Shown: positions 33,089 through 42,749, counted from the stretch's first letter. The stretch is 64,000 nucleotides of DNA from Stenotrophomonas africana (GCF_013004645.1 NZ_JABEME010000005.1:246944-310943), one strand, 5' to 3'. The notes: generated from the letters alone by a model not told the origin. Numbers and translations are program-made.

Positions 33089-34378
33089 ATGTCCGCCGTC
33101 CCCGCTGCAAGCGCGCGCCCGAACGTGGCCACCTCCATCGCCATCGTTGGCGTGTTGTTCTTCCTGATCGGCTTCTTCACCTGGCTCAACGGCCCACTGA
33201 TCACCTTCGTCAAGTTGGCCTTCGAACTCAGCGAGGTCGGCGCCTTCCTGGTGCTGATGGTTTTCTACCTGTCCTACTTCTTCCTGGCCCTGCCGGCGTC
33301 GTGGATCCTGCGCCGCACCGGCATGAAGAAGGGCCTCAGCCTGAGCCTGCTGGTGATGGCCGGTGGCGCTGCATTGTTCGGTGAATTCGCCACCCAGCGC
33401 TGGTACCCGGGTGCGCTCGGCGGCCTGTTCGTGATCGGCAGCGGCCTGGCCCTGCTGCAGACCGCGATCAACCCTTACATCTCCATCCTCGGCCCGATCG
33501 AGACGGCGGCACGCCGCATCGCGCTGATGGGCATCTGCAACAAGATCGCCGGCATCCTGGCGCCGATCGTGATCGGTACCGTGGTGCTGCATGGCATCGG
33601 TGATCTGTCGGCCACGGTGGCCGTTGCCGATGAGGCGACCAAGGCGCAGCTGCTCAACGAGTTCGCCGCCAAGATCCACGCGCCGTACCTGGCCATGGCC
33701 GGCCTGCTGGTGCTGCTGGCGGTGGGCGTGCTGTTCTCGCCGCTGCCGGAAATCAAGTCGTCCGAAGCCAATGCCACGCCGGTCGCGGCCGGTGCCGCCG
33801 AACGCCGCAGCATCTTCCAGTTCCCGCACTTGTGGCTGGGCGTGCTGTGCCTGTTCGTCTACGTGGGCGTGGAGGTGATGGCCGGTGATGCGATCGGTAC
33901 CTACGGCCACGGCTTCGACCTGCCGCTGGACCAGACCAAGATGTTCACGGCATTCACGCTGTTCGCCATGCTCATCGGCTACGTGGTCGGCCTGCTGGTG
34001 ATTCCCAACGTGGTGTCGCAGTCGCGCTACCTCACCTTCTCCGCCGTGCTGGGCGTGGTGTTCTGCCTCGGCGCCTGGGCCACCCACGGCTACGTATCGG
34101 TGGCCTTCGTGGCCCTGCTGGGCTTCGCCAACGCCATGATGTGGCCGGCCATCTTCCCGCTGGCGATCCGCGGCCTGGGCCGCTTCACCGAGACCGGCTC
34201 GGCGCTGCTGGTGATGGGCATCGCCGGCGGTGCGATCATTCCGCAGCTGTTCGCCGTGCTCAAGCAGCACATCGACTTCCAGCTGGTGTTCGTGCTGCTG
34301 ATGGTGCCGTGCTACCTGTACATCCTGTTCTATTCGGTGGTCGGCCACCGCGCCGGCCTGCCGCAGGACAAGGTCTGA
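33089..34378 (+). CDS. nagP: NagP, sugar MFS transporter (FucP family)
   Basis: A 429-residue, 12-helix major facilitator of the fucose/glucose/GlcNAc (FHS) family. It starts FFLIGFFTWLNGPLITFVKL and has the family stretches LGPIETAARRIALMGICNKIAG and ANAMMWPAIFPLAIRGLG. NagP imports GlcNAc through the inner membrane in Xanthomonas, Caulobacter and Shewanella. The ATG at 33089 has GGAG eight bases before it and gives the normal length; the frame continues upstream without similarity. First gene of a tight nagP-nagR-nagB-II-nagA-nagX operon. Confidence 0.92.
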   Translation: MSAVPAASARPNVATSIAIVGVLFFLIGFFTWLNGPLITFVKLAFELSEVGAFLVLMVFYLSYFFLALPASWILRRTGMKKGLSLSLLVMAGGAALFGEFATQRWYPGALGGLFVIGSGLALLQTAINPYISILGPIETAARRIALMGICNKIAGILAPIVIGTVVLHGIGDLSATVAVADEATKAQLLNEFAAKIHAPYLAMAGLLVLLAVGVLFSPLPEIKSSEANATPVAAGAAERRSIFQFPHLWLGVLCLFVYVGVEVMAGDAIGTYGHGFDLPLDQTKMFTAFTLFAMLIGYVVGLLVIPNVVSQSRYLTFSAVLGVVFCLGAWATHGYVSVAFVALLGFANAMMWPAIFPLAIRGLGRFTETGSALLVMGIAGGAIIPQLFAVLKQHIDFQLVFVLLMVPCYLYILFYSVVGHRAGLPQDKV

Positions 34379-34417
34379 TCGGCGATGATGGACGGCAGCC
34401 AACCCCAGGGAAAACCC

Positions 34418-35485
34418 ATGCGCAGAGCGACCATCAAGGACGTTGCGGAGAAGGCCAAGGTCTCGCTGAAGACGGTCTCGCGCGTGATCAATAACGAGCC
34501 CTCGGTGATGCAGGCCACCCGCGCGCGGGTGCTGCGTGCCATCGCCGAGCTCGACTACGAACCCGATCCGTCCGCGCGCAACCTGCGCAGCGGCACCACC
34601 TTCGTGATCGGGCTGGTCTACGACAACCCGAACCCGTACCACATCATCGGCGTGCAGAACGGCGTGCTCGCCGCCTGCCGCGAGACCGGGTTCGGCCTGC
34701 AGATCCATCCCTGCGATTCCAGCTCGCCGCTGCTGGCCGATGAACTGGCCGATTGGGTGCAGCGTTCGCGCCTGGCCGGGCTGGTGCTGACCGCGCCGAT
34801 GTCCGAGCGCCGCGACCTGATCCAGGCGCTCACCGCACGCGGCATCAAGCTGGTGCGCATCATTGCCGCCACCGAAGACCCGGCCGACGGTGCCTGCGTG
34901 TTCGTGGACGACCGCGAGGCCGCCTACGAGATCACCGAGCATCTGATCCAGCTGGGCCACCAGCGCATCGGCTTCCTCTGGGGCGGCAGCTCGCACCGCT
35001 CATCGGGCGAACGCTATGCCGGCTACGAGGCCGCGCTGAAGGACTACGGCATGACCGTGGACAAGCACCTGGTGGTGCAGGGCGATTACACCTTCGACGA
35101 CGGTTTCCGCGGCGCGCGCCGCCTGCTGGCGCTGCGCGAACCGCCCACTGCCATCTTCGGTTCCAACGACGAAATCGCCGCTGGTGTACTGGCAGCAGCG
35201 AAGTCGGCCGGCATGAACGTGCCCTACGACCTGTCCATCGCCGGTTTCGAGGACAGCCCGTTCTCGCGTCAGTCGTGGCCGCCGCTGACCACCGCCAAGC
35301 AAGCCACCGAAGACATCGCCCGCCATGCCGCGCGCCTGCTGATCGCGCAGCTGCGCAGCGACGCCTATGACGATGCGCCGGCACCGCTGCATAACCAGGG
35401 CTTTGTGCCGCAGCTGGTGGTGCGCGGCTCGACCGCGCCGATGCGCCCAGCCGGCGCACGCCCCCTTCCTTCCGATCCTGCCTGA
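34418..35485 (+). CDS. nagR: LacI-family transcriptional regulator, NagR
   Basis: A 355-residue repressor. The N-terminal helix-turn-helix and hinge (RATIKDVAEKAKVSLKTVSR, RVLRAIAELDYEPDPSARNL) is followed by a periplasmic-binding-protein-like effector domain (IGLVYDNPNPYHIIGVQNG, GFEDSPFSRQSWPPLTT). It would respond to GlcNAc or its phosphate and act at the palindromes upstream of nagP. The ATG at 34418 follows AGGGAAAA and starts the DNA-binding domain directly; ATGs 30-33 bases upstream are alternatives. Lies 39 bases after nagP. Confidence 0.9.
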   Translation: MRRATIKDVAEKAKVSLKTVSRVINNEPSVMQATRARVLRAIAELDYEPDPSARNLRSGTTFVIGLVYDNPNPYHIIGVQNGVLAACRETGFGLQIHPCDSSSPLLADELADWVQRSRLAGLVLTAPMSERRDLIQALTARGIKLVRIIAATEDPADGACVFVDDREAAYEITEHLIQLGHQRIGFLWGGSSHRSSGERYAGYEAALKDYGMTVDKHLVVQGDYTFDDGFRGARRLLALREPPTAIFGSNDEIAAGVLAAAKSAGMNVPYDLSIAGFEDSPFSRQSWPPLTTAKQATEDIARHAARLLIAQLRSDAYDDAPAPLHNQGFVPQLVVRGSTAPMRPAGARPLPSDPA

Positions 35486-35492
35486 GCCTGCC

Positions 35493-36521
35493 ATGTCGCT
35501 GTCAGACCCCACGTCCACCCTGATGTTCGCCGAGGCCGCTGAAGCGGCCGACGTGGTCGCGCGCCAGTTCTCGCGCAACCACGCCACCATGGAAACCCTG
35601 GCCGCCAGCCTGCGCGCCGCGCCGCCGCCGTTCGTGGTCACCTGTGCACGTGGCAGCTCCGACCATGCCGCCACCTATGGCAAGTACCTGCTGGAGACCC
35701 AGCTGGGCCTGGTGGTTGCCTCGGCCTCGCCGTCGGTGGGGTCGGTCTATGCCGCACCGCTGCAGCTTCGCGGTGCCCTGTTCATCGTCATTTCGCAGTC
35801 GGGCAAGAGCCCGGACCTGCTGCGCAACGCGGAAGCTGCCAAAGCAGCCGGTGCGCGCGTGATCGCGCTGGTCAACGTCGAGGATTCGCCGCTGGCGCAG
35901 CTGGCCGACACGGTGATTCCGCTGCATGCCGGTGCCGAAAAGAGCGTGGCGGCGACCAAGAGCTACCTGGCCTCGCTGGCCGCACTGCTGCAGCTGGCCG
36001 CGTACTGGAAGCAGGACAGCAGCCTGCGCGCCGCGCTGGATCTGCTGCCGGATGCGATGCGTGAGGCCTGGCAGTGCGACTGGACGCCGGTGACCGAGGG
36101 TCTGGTCGAGGCGACCAACCTGTTCGTGCTCGGCCGCGGTCTGGGCCTGGGCGCGGCGCAGGAAGCGGCACTGAAATTCAAGGAAACCTGCAGCCTGCAC
36201 GCCGAGGCCTACAGCTCGGCCGAGGTCAAGCATGGCCCGATGGCGCTGGTTGATCGCGGTTTCCCGGTGCTGGCCTTTGCCCAGCCGGACGAGACCGGCG
36301 CCGGCACTCGTGCGGTGGTCGAAGAATTTACTTCGCGTGGCGCGCAGGTGTGGATGGCCGGTGCCGGTGGCAACCTGCCGGTGGCCGCTACGCCGCACCC
36401 GCTGTGCGCACCGCTGCTGACCGTGCAGAGTTTCTACCGCGCGATCAACGCGCTGGCGCTGCGTCGTGGCTTCAACCCGGATCTGCCACCGCACCTGAAC
36501 AAGGTTACGGAGACGGTGTGA
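35493..36521 (+). CDS. nagB-II: SIS-domain glucosamine-6-phosphate deaminase, NagB-II
   Basis: A 342-residue protein with two SIS sugar-isomerase domains, related to the isomerase half of GlmS and unlike E. coli NagB. Key stretches are FVVTCARGSSDHAATYGKYL, LFIVISQSGKSPDLLRN and ETCSLHAEAYSSAEVKHGP, with the catalytic Glu/His cluster. It converts glucosamine-6-phosphate to fructose-6-phosphate and ammonia. Located seven bases after nagR and overlapping the nagA start by one base. Assigned NagB-II because of the nagA neighbour; GlmS proper would need an N-terminal glutaminase, which is absent. Confidence 0.9.
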   Translation: MSLSDPTSTLMFAEAAEAADVVARQFSRNHATMETLAASLRAAPPPFVVTCARGSSDHAATYGKYLLETQLGLVVASASPSVGSVYAAPLQLRGALFIVISQSGKSPDLLRNAEAAKAAGARVIALVNVEDSPLAQLADTVIPLHAGAEKSVAATKSYLASLAALLQLAAYWKQDSSLRAALDLLPDAMREAWQCDWTPVTEGLVEATNLFVLGRGLGLGAAQEAALKFKETCSLHAEAYSSAEVKHGPMALVDRGFPVLAFAQPDETGAGTRAVVEEFTSRGAQVWMAGAGGNLPVAATPHPLCAPLLTVQSFYRAINALALRRGFNPDLPPHLNKVTETV

Positions 36522-37669
36522 TGGCAACGGTCCTGCGCAACGCCCGCATCCTCGCCGGCGACGAATTCCGCGATGATCTGGCGGTGGTGATCGAGGAGGG
36601 TCGAATCAGCGCGCTGCTGCCCGATGCAGCGCCGCAGCTCGGCCACGCCGCCGAGCAGGTGGACCTGGGCGGCGGCTGGCTGCTGCCCGGCTTCATCGAT
36701 GTGCAGGTCAATGGCGGCGGCGGTGCGCTGTTCAACAACACGCCGGACGTGGCGGCACTGCGTACCATCGCGCAGGCACACCGTCGCTTCGGCACCACCG
36801 CGATGCTGCCAACGCTGATCAGCGACGATGTGGGCGTGATGCGCGAAGCGATCGCCGCGATGCGCGAGGCGATCGCGCAGGGCGTGCCTGGCGTGATCGG
36901 CATCCATCTGGAGGGGCCGTACATCGCGCCAGCACGCAAGGGCACGCACGATGCCAGCAAGTTCCGCGTGCCGGACGAAGCGGAGATTGCGCTGGCCGCA
37001 TCGCTGGATAACGGCGTGACCCTGCTGACGCTGGCGCCGGAACGCGTGCCGCTGGAAACCATCCGCGCGCTGGTCGAGCGTGGCGTGATCGTTGCCGCTG
37101 GCCACACTGCAGGCACCTACGAGGAGATCCGCGCCGGTCTGGATGCCGGCGTGCGCGGCTTCACCCACCTGTACAACGCGATGTCGCCGCTGCAGGGCCG
37201 TGAGCCCGGCGCGGTAGGCGCTGCGTTGGAAGACCGCGACAGCTGGATCGGCATCATCGTCGATGGCGTGCATGTGCACCCGGCCAGCCTGCGCGTGGCG
37301 CTGGCGGCCAAGCCGCGCGGTCGCCTGCTGCTGGTGACCGACGCGATGCCACCGGTCGGCGCCGACGATCCCAGCTACGTGCTGTATGGCGAAACCATCA
37401 CCGCCATCGATGGTGTGGTGCGCAATGCCGCCGGTTCGCTGGCTGGTTCGGCGCTGGACATGGCCACCGCCGTGCGCAACACCGTGCAGCTGCTCGGCCA
37501 GCCGCTGGCCGAAGCGGCGCGGATGGCCTCGACCTATCCGGCACAGTTCCTCAATGTCGACGACCGCCTGGGCCATATCGCCGAGGGTTACCAGGCCGAC
37601 CTGGTGCTGCTGGATGATGCCCTGCAGGTGCGTGGCACCTGGATTGCCGGACAGTACGAGGCCGCCTGA
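36521..37669 (+). CDS. nagA: N-acetylglucosamine-6-phosphate deacetylase
   Basis: A 382-residue amidohydrolase that turns GlcNAc-6-phosphate into glucosamine-6-phosphate and acetate. Visible are LLPGFIDVQVNGGGG, GIHLEGPYIAPARKGTHD, the metal ligands in AAGHTAGTYEEI and GFTHLYNAMSPLQGREPG, and LLVTDAMPP with the catalytic aspartate. The C-terminus IAEGYQADLVLLDD is the usual beta-domain return. The start ATG is shared with the end of nagB-II (TGATG), and the stop overlaps the nagX ATG. Confidence 0.95.
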   Translation: MATVLRNARILAGDEFRDDLAVVIEEGRISALLPDAAPQLGHAAEQVDLGGGWLLPGFIDVQVNGGGGALFNNTPDVAALRTIAQAHRRFGTTAMLPTLISDDVGVMREAIAAMREAIAQGVPGVIGIHLEGPYIAPARKGTHDASKFRVPDEAEIALAASLDNGVTLLTLAPERVPLETIRALVERGVIVAAGHTAGTYEEIRAGLDAGVRGFTHLYNAMSPLQGREPGAVGAALEDRDSWIGIIVDGVHVHPASLRVALAAKPRGRLLLVTDAMPPVGADDPSYVLYGETITAIDGVVRNAAGSLAGSALDMATAVRNTVQLLGQPLAEAARMASTYPAQFLNVDDRLGHIAEGYQADLVLLDDALQVRGTWIAGQYEAA

Positions 37670-38736
37670 TGAGCAGTACGCAGCCACGCCGTCTGGGCTC
37701 GATCGATGCCCTGCGCGGCATCACCGTGGCGGCGATGCTGCTGGTCAACAACCCGGGTGACTGGAGTGCGGTGTTCGCACCGCTGCGTCATTCGGAATGG
37801 CATGGCTGCACGCCGACCGATCTGGTGTTCCCGTTCTTCCTGTTCCTGGTCGGCGTGTCGATGGCCTTCAGCGTGGCACCGCGCGCGCGGGATGCGGCGG
37901 CACGGCCGGCATTGGCGCGCGGCGTGCTGGAGCGCGCACTGCGCATCCTGCTGGCCGGTGCGCTGCTGCACCTGCTGATCTGGTGGGCGCTGCATACCCA
38001 TCACTTCCGCATCTGGGGCGTGCTGCAACGGATCGCCGTGTGTGCTGCGCTGGTGGGTGTGCTGGCGGTGTATGCGCGGCCGCGCGTGCAGGCCGGTGCG
38101 CTGGTCACGCTGCTGGTGGGCTATACCGCGCTGCTGCTGGGCATCGGTGATCTGGCGCCATGGACCAACCCGGCCAGCCGCCTGGATACCACGCTGTTCG
38201 CCCCGTGGATCTATCAATGGCACGCCGATACCGGGCTGGGCCACGACCCGGAAGGCTTGCTGAGCACGCTGGGTGCGCTGGCCAGTACCGTGCTCGGTCT
38301 GTTGGCCGGAGGCCTGCTGCGCAGCGGACGTACTGCGGCGCTGGCAGGGCTGGGTACAGTGACCGCCGTGCTGGGTCTGTTGCTGGCCGTGGTGCTGCCG
38401 TTGAACAAGCAGTTGTGGACGCCCAGCTACGTGCTGTGGACCGGCGGTCTGGCGGCGCTGGCGCTGTGGCTGGGCCATGTGCTGATCGACCAGAAGGGCT
38501 GGCCGGCGCTGGGCCGTCGCTTCGGCGTCAACGCGATCACCGCGTATCTGGGGGCATCGGTGATGTCGGTGGCCTTGATGGCGACCGGTGCCTGGGGCTG
38601 GATCTGGCAGCAGCTGGCGGCCGTCATGCCGCAGGCGCTCGAGCTGGCATCGATGCTGCAGGCGCTGGCGTTCGTCGCGCTGTGGTGGGGCGTGGCGTGG
38701 TGGCTGGACCGGCGGAAGATCTACCTGAAGATCTGA
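37669..38736 (+). CDS. nagX: NagX-like membrane acetyltransferase (DUF5009)
   Basis: A 355-residue integral membrane protein with about ten helices. RLGSIDALRGITVAAMLLVNN and SEWHGCTPTDLVFPFFLFLVGV match the COG4299 family that includes human heparan-alpha-glucosaminide N-acetyltransferase, with the histidine in the second stretch as acetyl carrier. NagX genes recur in nag clusters and are proposed to act on glucosamine or chito-oligosaccharides, though the reaction in bacteria is not settled. Last gene of the operon. Confidence 0.88.
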   Translation: MSSTQPRRLGSIDALRGITVAAMLLVNNPGDWSAVFAPLRHSEWHGCTPTDLVFPFFLFLVGVSMAFSVAPRARDAAARPALARGVLERALRILLAGALLHLLIWWALHTHHFRIWGVLQRIAVCAALVGVLAVYARPRVQAGALVTLLVGYTALLLGIGDLAPWTNPASRLDTTLFAPWIYQWHADTGLGHDPEGLLSTLGALASTVLGLLAGGLLRSGRTAALAGLGTVTAVLGLLLAVVLPLNKQLWTPSYVLWTGGLAALALWLGHVLIDQKGWPALGRRFGVNAITAYLGASVMSVALMATGAWGWIWQQLAAVMPQALELASMLQALAFVALWWGVAWWLDRRKIYLKI

Positions 38737-38742
38737 CGGCGC

Positions 38743-39010
38743 GGGGTCGGATCCCTTTCCGCAGGAAAAGGCTCTGACCCGGGAGGGCACCTCATCCACG
38801 CCATGCGTGGATGCTCTCCGCGTGGCGTCTGACCGCCGCAAAGATGAACAATTTCAGTCACGTAGAGGTAGGGTGATAGCCGATCGAGTTCGCATCTGAA
38901 CTGTGATAGTCGGCACGCTATTTCACCTGTCGAAACGGTTCACCATGGCGCAGACTGCGCTCGCAGTACCGCATATCCGCAGTTCCTGATCCCTTGTCCA
39001 GGAGTGCCGT
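38743..39010. repeat. GGGGTCGGATCC-type and GTGGATG palindromes, then the autotransporter leader
   Basis: 38743-38780 is a hairpin-forming copy of the element seen at 16773, and CATCCACGCCATGCGTGGATG lies at about 38792-38812. They end the nag operon. From 38813 to the autotransporter start at 39011 I see no gene and no clear promoter; AGGAG stands just before the ATG. Confidence 0.75.
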
Positions 39011-42000
39011 ATGTCCCGTGCCGTCCCGCGCGCAACGCGTATGCGCCGCCTCACCGCTTCCGTACTGCAGGCCCTGGCCGTCCCGTCCGTCATGTTGCTG
39101 AGTGCCGGCGCCGCCTGGGCGGGCTGTGACAACGCCACCCCGACCGCAGGCCAGACGGTCACCTGCGACGCCAACGCGCCGAACCCGCAGACCGTTCCCA
39201 TCACCGCCAATGGCCCGGCCGGCATCACCGTCAATGTCGCCAGCGGCGCACAGCTGCAACAGAGCGGCGGTGCAAGCGCCATCTCGCTGGTCGGCGCAGG
39301 TGGGCATCTGTTGTCCAACCTGGGCACGATCAGTTCGGTCGGCGGTGTGGCGGTCCAGCTCGGTGGCGGCAGCCGTGTCGAAAATGCGGGCAGCATCAGC
39401 ACCGGCAACAACACCGCCCTGCAGTTCGTCGGTGCGGGCGACAGCGTGCTGGTCAATCGCGGAACGATCAGCGGGCGCAGCGGGGTGCAGTTCGGTGCCG
39501 GCAATGATCGCCTGGAAATGCAGGCCGGCAGCATCAGCGGCGGTGTGCTGCAGGGCGACGGCAACGACGTGCTGCTGCTGGGCAATGGCACCATCGACAG
39601 CGTCGACCAGGGCAGCGGCGATGACCAGATGACCGTCACTGGCGGCACCGTCACCGGCGTGGTGGCGCAGGGCAGCGGCCGCGACGATTTCGTCATGAGT
39701 GGCGGCATGATCGGCGCGCTGCAGCAGGGCGACAACATCGATACGTTCCGCATGAGCGGTGGCCGCATCATCGGCGCGTTCGAGGATGGCGACCAGGCCT
39801 GGATGACCGCTGGCCGTATCGGCCGCGTCAACATGAAGCTGGACAAGAACCTGTGGGACCAGTCCGGCGGCACCGTGGATGGCAATGTGGTGACCGGCTT
39901 CGACACCGACACCATCATCATCTCGGGTACGGCCTACATCGGCGGAAACATCAGCGTCAGCGGCGGCAATGACAGCGTGACCATCACCGATGGCACCGTG
40001 CGTGGGCAGGTACTGCTCAGTACCGGTAATGACACCTTCAACTGGAATGGCGGCGGCATCGTCTACGGCGCGATCGACCTGGGGCCGGACGACGACGTGG
40101 CCAACCTCAGCAACCTCAACCAGGGCAATCTCGGCGCGGTGCCGCTGTTCGACGGTGGCGCGGGCAACGACAGGCTCAGCTTCAACAACGTCAAGACCAC
40201 GGGTGTAGGCCGCTTCCAGAACTGGGAGACGATCAGCCTGGCCAACAGCACCGAGCTGTCCTTCGATGGCGATCTGGTGCTGGGCGACAGCGCAACCGGC
40301 ACCGGCACGCTCACCGTGGATGACACCAGTACCGTGTATGCGGGCAGTGGCGGCCATGCCATCCGTCCGTTCAACAGTGGCGCACTGGTGGAGATGGCCA
40401 ATGCCGGGCGCATCGACCTGACCGGTACCGGTGCCGGCGACGTGTTCACCGTGCGTGGCAACTATCGCGGTGATGGCGGTGGCCTGTACCTGCGTACCGT
40501 GTTGGGCGCGGACAATTCCACCAGCGACCGCCTGGTGATCGATGGCGGCGCCGCGACCGGCACAACCGGCATCGGCATTCTCAATGCCGGCGGCAGTGGC
40601 GCCGCCACGCTGGCCGACGGCATCCTGGTGGTGCAGGCCTTGAATGGTGGCCGCACCGCGCCGGGCGCGTTCTCGCTGTTCGCACCGGTCGCGGCCGGTG
40701 CCTATGAGTATTTCCTGTTCAAGGGCGGTGTCAGTGCCGGTACCGGCGAGAACTGGTACCTGCGCTCCACGCTGGTCAGCGGGCCGACGCCGGCACCCAA
40801 TGGCGGCGGTACTGCCGTACCACCACCATTGACGCCGCCGGTGGCACCACCGCCGCCGATCACCCCGGCACCGCCGCCGCCGCCCGAAGGCGCCACCGAT
40901 CCAGACCTGACCGCCGGAGAGACGGCCCCGCCGCCTCCACCTGCGGAGCCGGCGCCGGTGGCGCCGCCCAGCGATCCGGCCGTGCCGGACGTGCCGGTGG
41001 CCGGTGGTGCGCTGCCCGGAACCGGTACGCCGCCGACGCCGGGCGCACGCCCCGCCGAGGGCGCAGTGGTACCGCTGTACCGCGTGGAGACTGCGACCTA
41101 TGCCGTGGTGCCGCCGCTGCTGCGTGAGACTTCGCTGGCCAGCCTGGGTACCTTCCACGAGCGCCAGGGCGAGCAGCGCCTGCTGTACAACCAGGGCACA
41201 TTCCGTACCGCCTGGGGCCGCTTGGTGGGCCAGAGCAGCGAGATCCACTGGAAGGGGGATGCGCAGCCGGGCTTCGATGGCGATGTGATGGGCCTGCAGG
41301 CCGGCCTCGACGTGTGGGCTGCGGCGTCTGACAACCACCGGAACCAGATCGGCGTATTCGTTGGCCGCACCCGAGCGCAGGGCAAGACCACGGGTCTGGC
41401 ACTGGGCTGGGAGAACGTACAGGTGGGCCAGAACCGCCTGGACGACAAGCACGTGGGCCTGTACTGGACGTTCACCGGCAGCAGTGGCGGCTACATCGAT
41501 GCTGTGGCGATGCAGAGCCGCTACGACGGCCGCGTGCGTTCCTCGCGTGGGCTCGGCTTCGGCCTGAGCGGGGATGGCACCAGCGTGTCGGTGGAGGCCG
41601 GCAAGCCGCTGCTGCGGTTTGGGCAATCGGCGTGGTGGTTGGAGCCACAGGTACAGGTGATCTGGCAACGCACCTCGCTGGACGACCGCCGCGATGAGGT
41701 ATCGAGCGTGCGCTTCGACAACGACAACGCCTGGACCGGCCGGATCGGCCTGCGTCTTGCCGGCGATTACCAGCTGGCTGACAACGGCTGGCAGCCGTAT
41801 TTCAAGCTCAATTACTGGCATGGCCGTTCCGGCGAGGACCGCATTCGCTTCGACAACGACGTGATCGTCAATTCGCAGCGCTCGCGCGCGCTGGAAGCCG
41901 GCGTGGGTGTGGTCGGGCGTTTCAACCGCACGATCAGCGCCTATGCCGTGGCCGACTACACCCGCGAGCTGGGCGGCGACCGCAACGAGAAGCGCCGCAT

Positions 42001-42037
42001 CATCGAAGGCAACATCGGCCTGCGCGCGGACTGGTAG
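39011..42037 (+). CDS. Autotransporter with beta-helix passenger
   Basis: A 1008-residue type Va secreted protein. A signal peptide ends at GAAWA. The passenger (to about residue 585) is rich in short G/N/D/S/T repeats such as GDGNDVLLLGNGTI, GSGDDQMTVTGGTVTG and GDNIDTFRMSGGRIIGA, which suggests a right-handed beta-helix with regular rungs. A Pro-rich linker of about 95 residues (589-685) follows, then an autotransporter barrel of about 320 residues from VPLYRVETATYAVVPPLLRE to a C-terminal NIGLRADW ending in tryptophan. Likely an adhesin or other surface protein; no protease motif is visible. The very long Pro linker inside an autotransporter is unusual. Confidence 0.9.
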   Translation: MSRAVPRATRMRRLTASVLQALAVPSVMLLSAGAAWAGCDNATPTAGQTVTCDANAPNPQTVPITANGPAGITVNVASGAQLQQSGGASAISLVGAGGHLLSNLGTISSVGGVAVQLGGGSRVENAGSISTGNNTALQFVGAGDSVLVNRGTISGRSGVQFGAGNDRLEMQAGSISGGVLQGDGNDVLLLGNGTIDSVDQGSGDDQMTVTGGTVTGVVAQGSGRDDFVMSGGMIGALQQGDNIDTFRMSGGRIIGAFEDGDQAWMTAGRIGRVNMKLDKNLWDQSGGTVDGNVVTGFDTDTIIISGTAYIGGNISVSGGNDSVTITDGTVRGQVLLSTGNDTFNWNGGGIVYGAIDLGPDDDVANLSNLNQGNLGAVPLFDGGAGNDRLSFNNVKTTGVGRFQNWETISLANSTELSFDGDLVLGDSATGTGTLTVDDTSTVYAGSGGHAIRPFNSGALVEMANAGRIDLTGTGAGDVFTVRGNYRGDGGGLYLRTVLGADNSTSDRLVIDGGAATGTTGIGILNAGGSGAATLADGILVVQALNGGRTAPGAFSLFAPVAAGAYEYFLFKGGVSAGTGENWYLRSTLVSGPTPAPNGGGTAVPPPLTPPVAPPPPITPAPPPPPEGATDPDLTAGETAPPPPPAEPAPVAPPSDPAVPDVPVAGGALPGTGTPPTPGARPAEGAVVPLYRVETATYAVVPPLLRETSLASLGTFHERQGEQRLLYNQGTFRTAWGRLVGQSSEIHWKGDAQPGFDGDVMGLQAGLDVWAAASDNHRNQIGVFVGRTRAQGKTTGLALGWENVQVGQNRLDDKHVGLYWTFTGSSGGYIDAVAMQSRYDGRVRSSRGLGFGLSGDGTSVSVEAGKPLLRFGQSAWWLEPQVQVIWQRTSLDDRRDEVSSVRFDNDNAWTGRIGLRLAGDYQLADNGWQPYFKLNYWHGRSGEDRIRFDNDVIVNSQRSRALEAGVGVVGRFNRTISAYAVADYTRELGGDRNEKRRIIEGNIGLRADW

Positions 42038-42066
42038 CGCGCGGTACGGATGTCATGGCCCGCTCT

Positions 42067-42236
42067 GGTGGGTGCCGACCTTGGTTGGCACAACTCCCAC
42101 CGACGCCATGACCTTGCTCTGGTAGGTGCCGACCTTGGTCGGCACGAATCTCTCCGCTGCCATGACCCTGTAGAGCCGAGCCATGCTCGGCTGCTTCGGT
42201 CCAATCCCACAAAGCCGAGCATGGGCTCGGCTCTAC
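42067..42236. repeat. Two GTGCCGACC palindromes and a SMAG pair
   Basis: GTGCCGACCTTGGT(T/C)GGCAC occurs about 42073 and again about 42126; a GTAG (42170) to CTAC (42236) element with inverted GCCGAGC arms follows. The region separates the autotransporter from a converging gene. Confidence 0.85.
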
Positions 42237-42667
42237 TACACAGCAGCGTGTGTATCGGGTTCCACCAGCGCCCCCGCGTGATCGGCCAACACCATCACGG
42301 CATGCAGCAGGCCTTCCTCCACCTGCGGCGGACACTGCGCGGCCGCATCGTCCATCTCGCGCGCCGACTGTGCAGCCAGCAGTACCCCGCCGCACGCAGA
42401 CAATGCTGCCAAGCAGCGCGTCGCCTCCGCCAGTTCCCGGCCACGCACATCGCTGAGCTGCCGTTCGCGCCACGCCTGACCATCGGCAGCGTGGCTGTGC
42501 GTGATGCCGCGCAACCGCGCGAAGAATGCGGAGGGCGGCGCCTGCTCGTTGGCTTCGGTGAGCGCATCTTCCAATGCCTCGGCTACGGCATTGGAGAGCT
42601 GCAGGCCGGGCAACGCGGCGCCGAGCAGTGCCTGCAGGCGTGGATAGGTGGGGAAGGGTTTGTTCAT
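42236..42667 (-). CDS. Hypothetical protein downstream of a C4-like RNA
   Basis: A 143-residue soluble, mainly helical protein that I do not recognise. It begins MNKPFPTYPRLQALLGAALP and has no signal peptide or membrane segment; an acidic, Ala-rich profile continues to the end. The ATG at 42667 follows a purine-rich GGTTGCCGCC region and is preferred because the upstream in-frame extension runs through a structured RNA-like sequence. Genes placed like this after C4-type RNAs in phages and proteobacteria are often controlled by that RNA; the link here is inferred from position. Its stop codon abuts the SMAG element. Confidence 0.6.
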   Translation of the reverse strand: MNKPFPTYPRLQALLGAALPGLQLSNAVAEALEDALTEANEQAPPSAFFARLRGITHSHAADGQAWRERQLSDVRGRELAEATRCLAALSACGGVLLAAQSAREMDDAAAQCPPQVEEGLLHAVMVLADHAGALVEPDTHAAV

Positions 42668-42749
42668 GGCGGCAACCTCACGGAGCAAGGCCACCTGCGG
42701 CATGCAAGGTGGCGGGCGGTGCGGGTTGGCGTGCCGGTCAAAATCAAAG

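Noticed and set aside
38918..39010. Promoter for the autotransporter
   Set aside because: No -35/-10 pair of good spacing was found.
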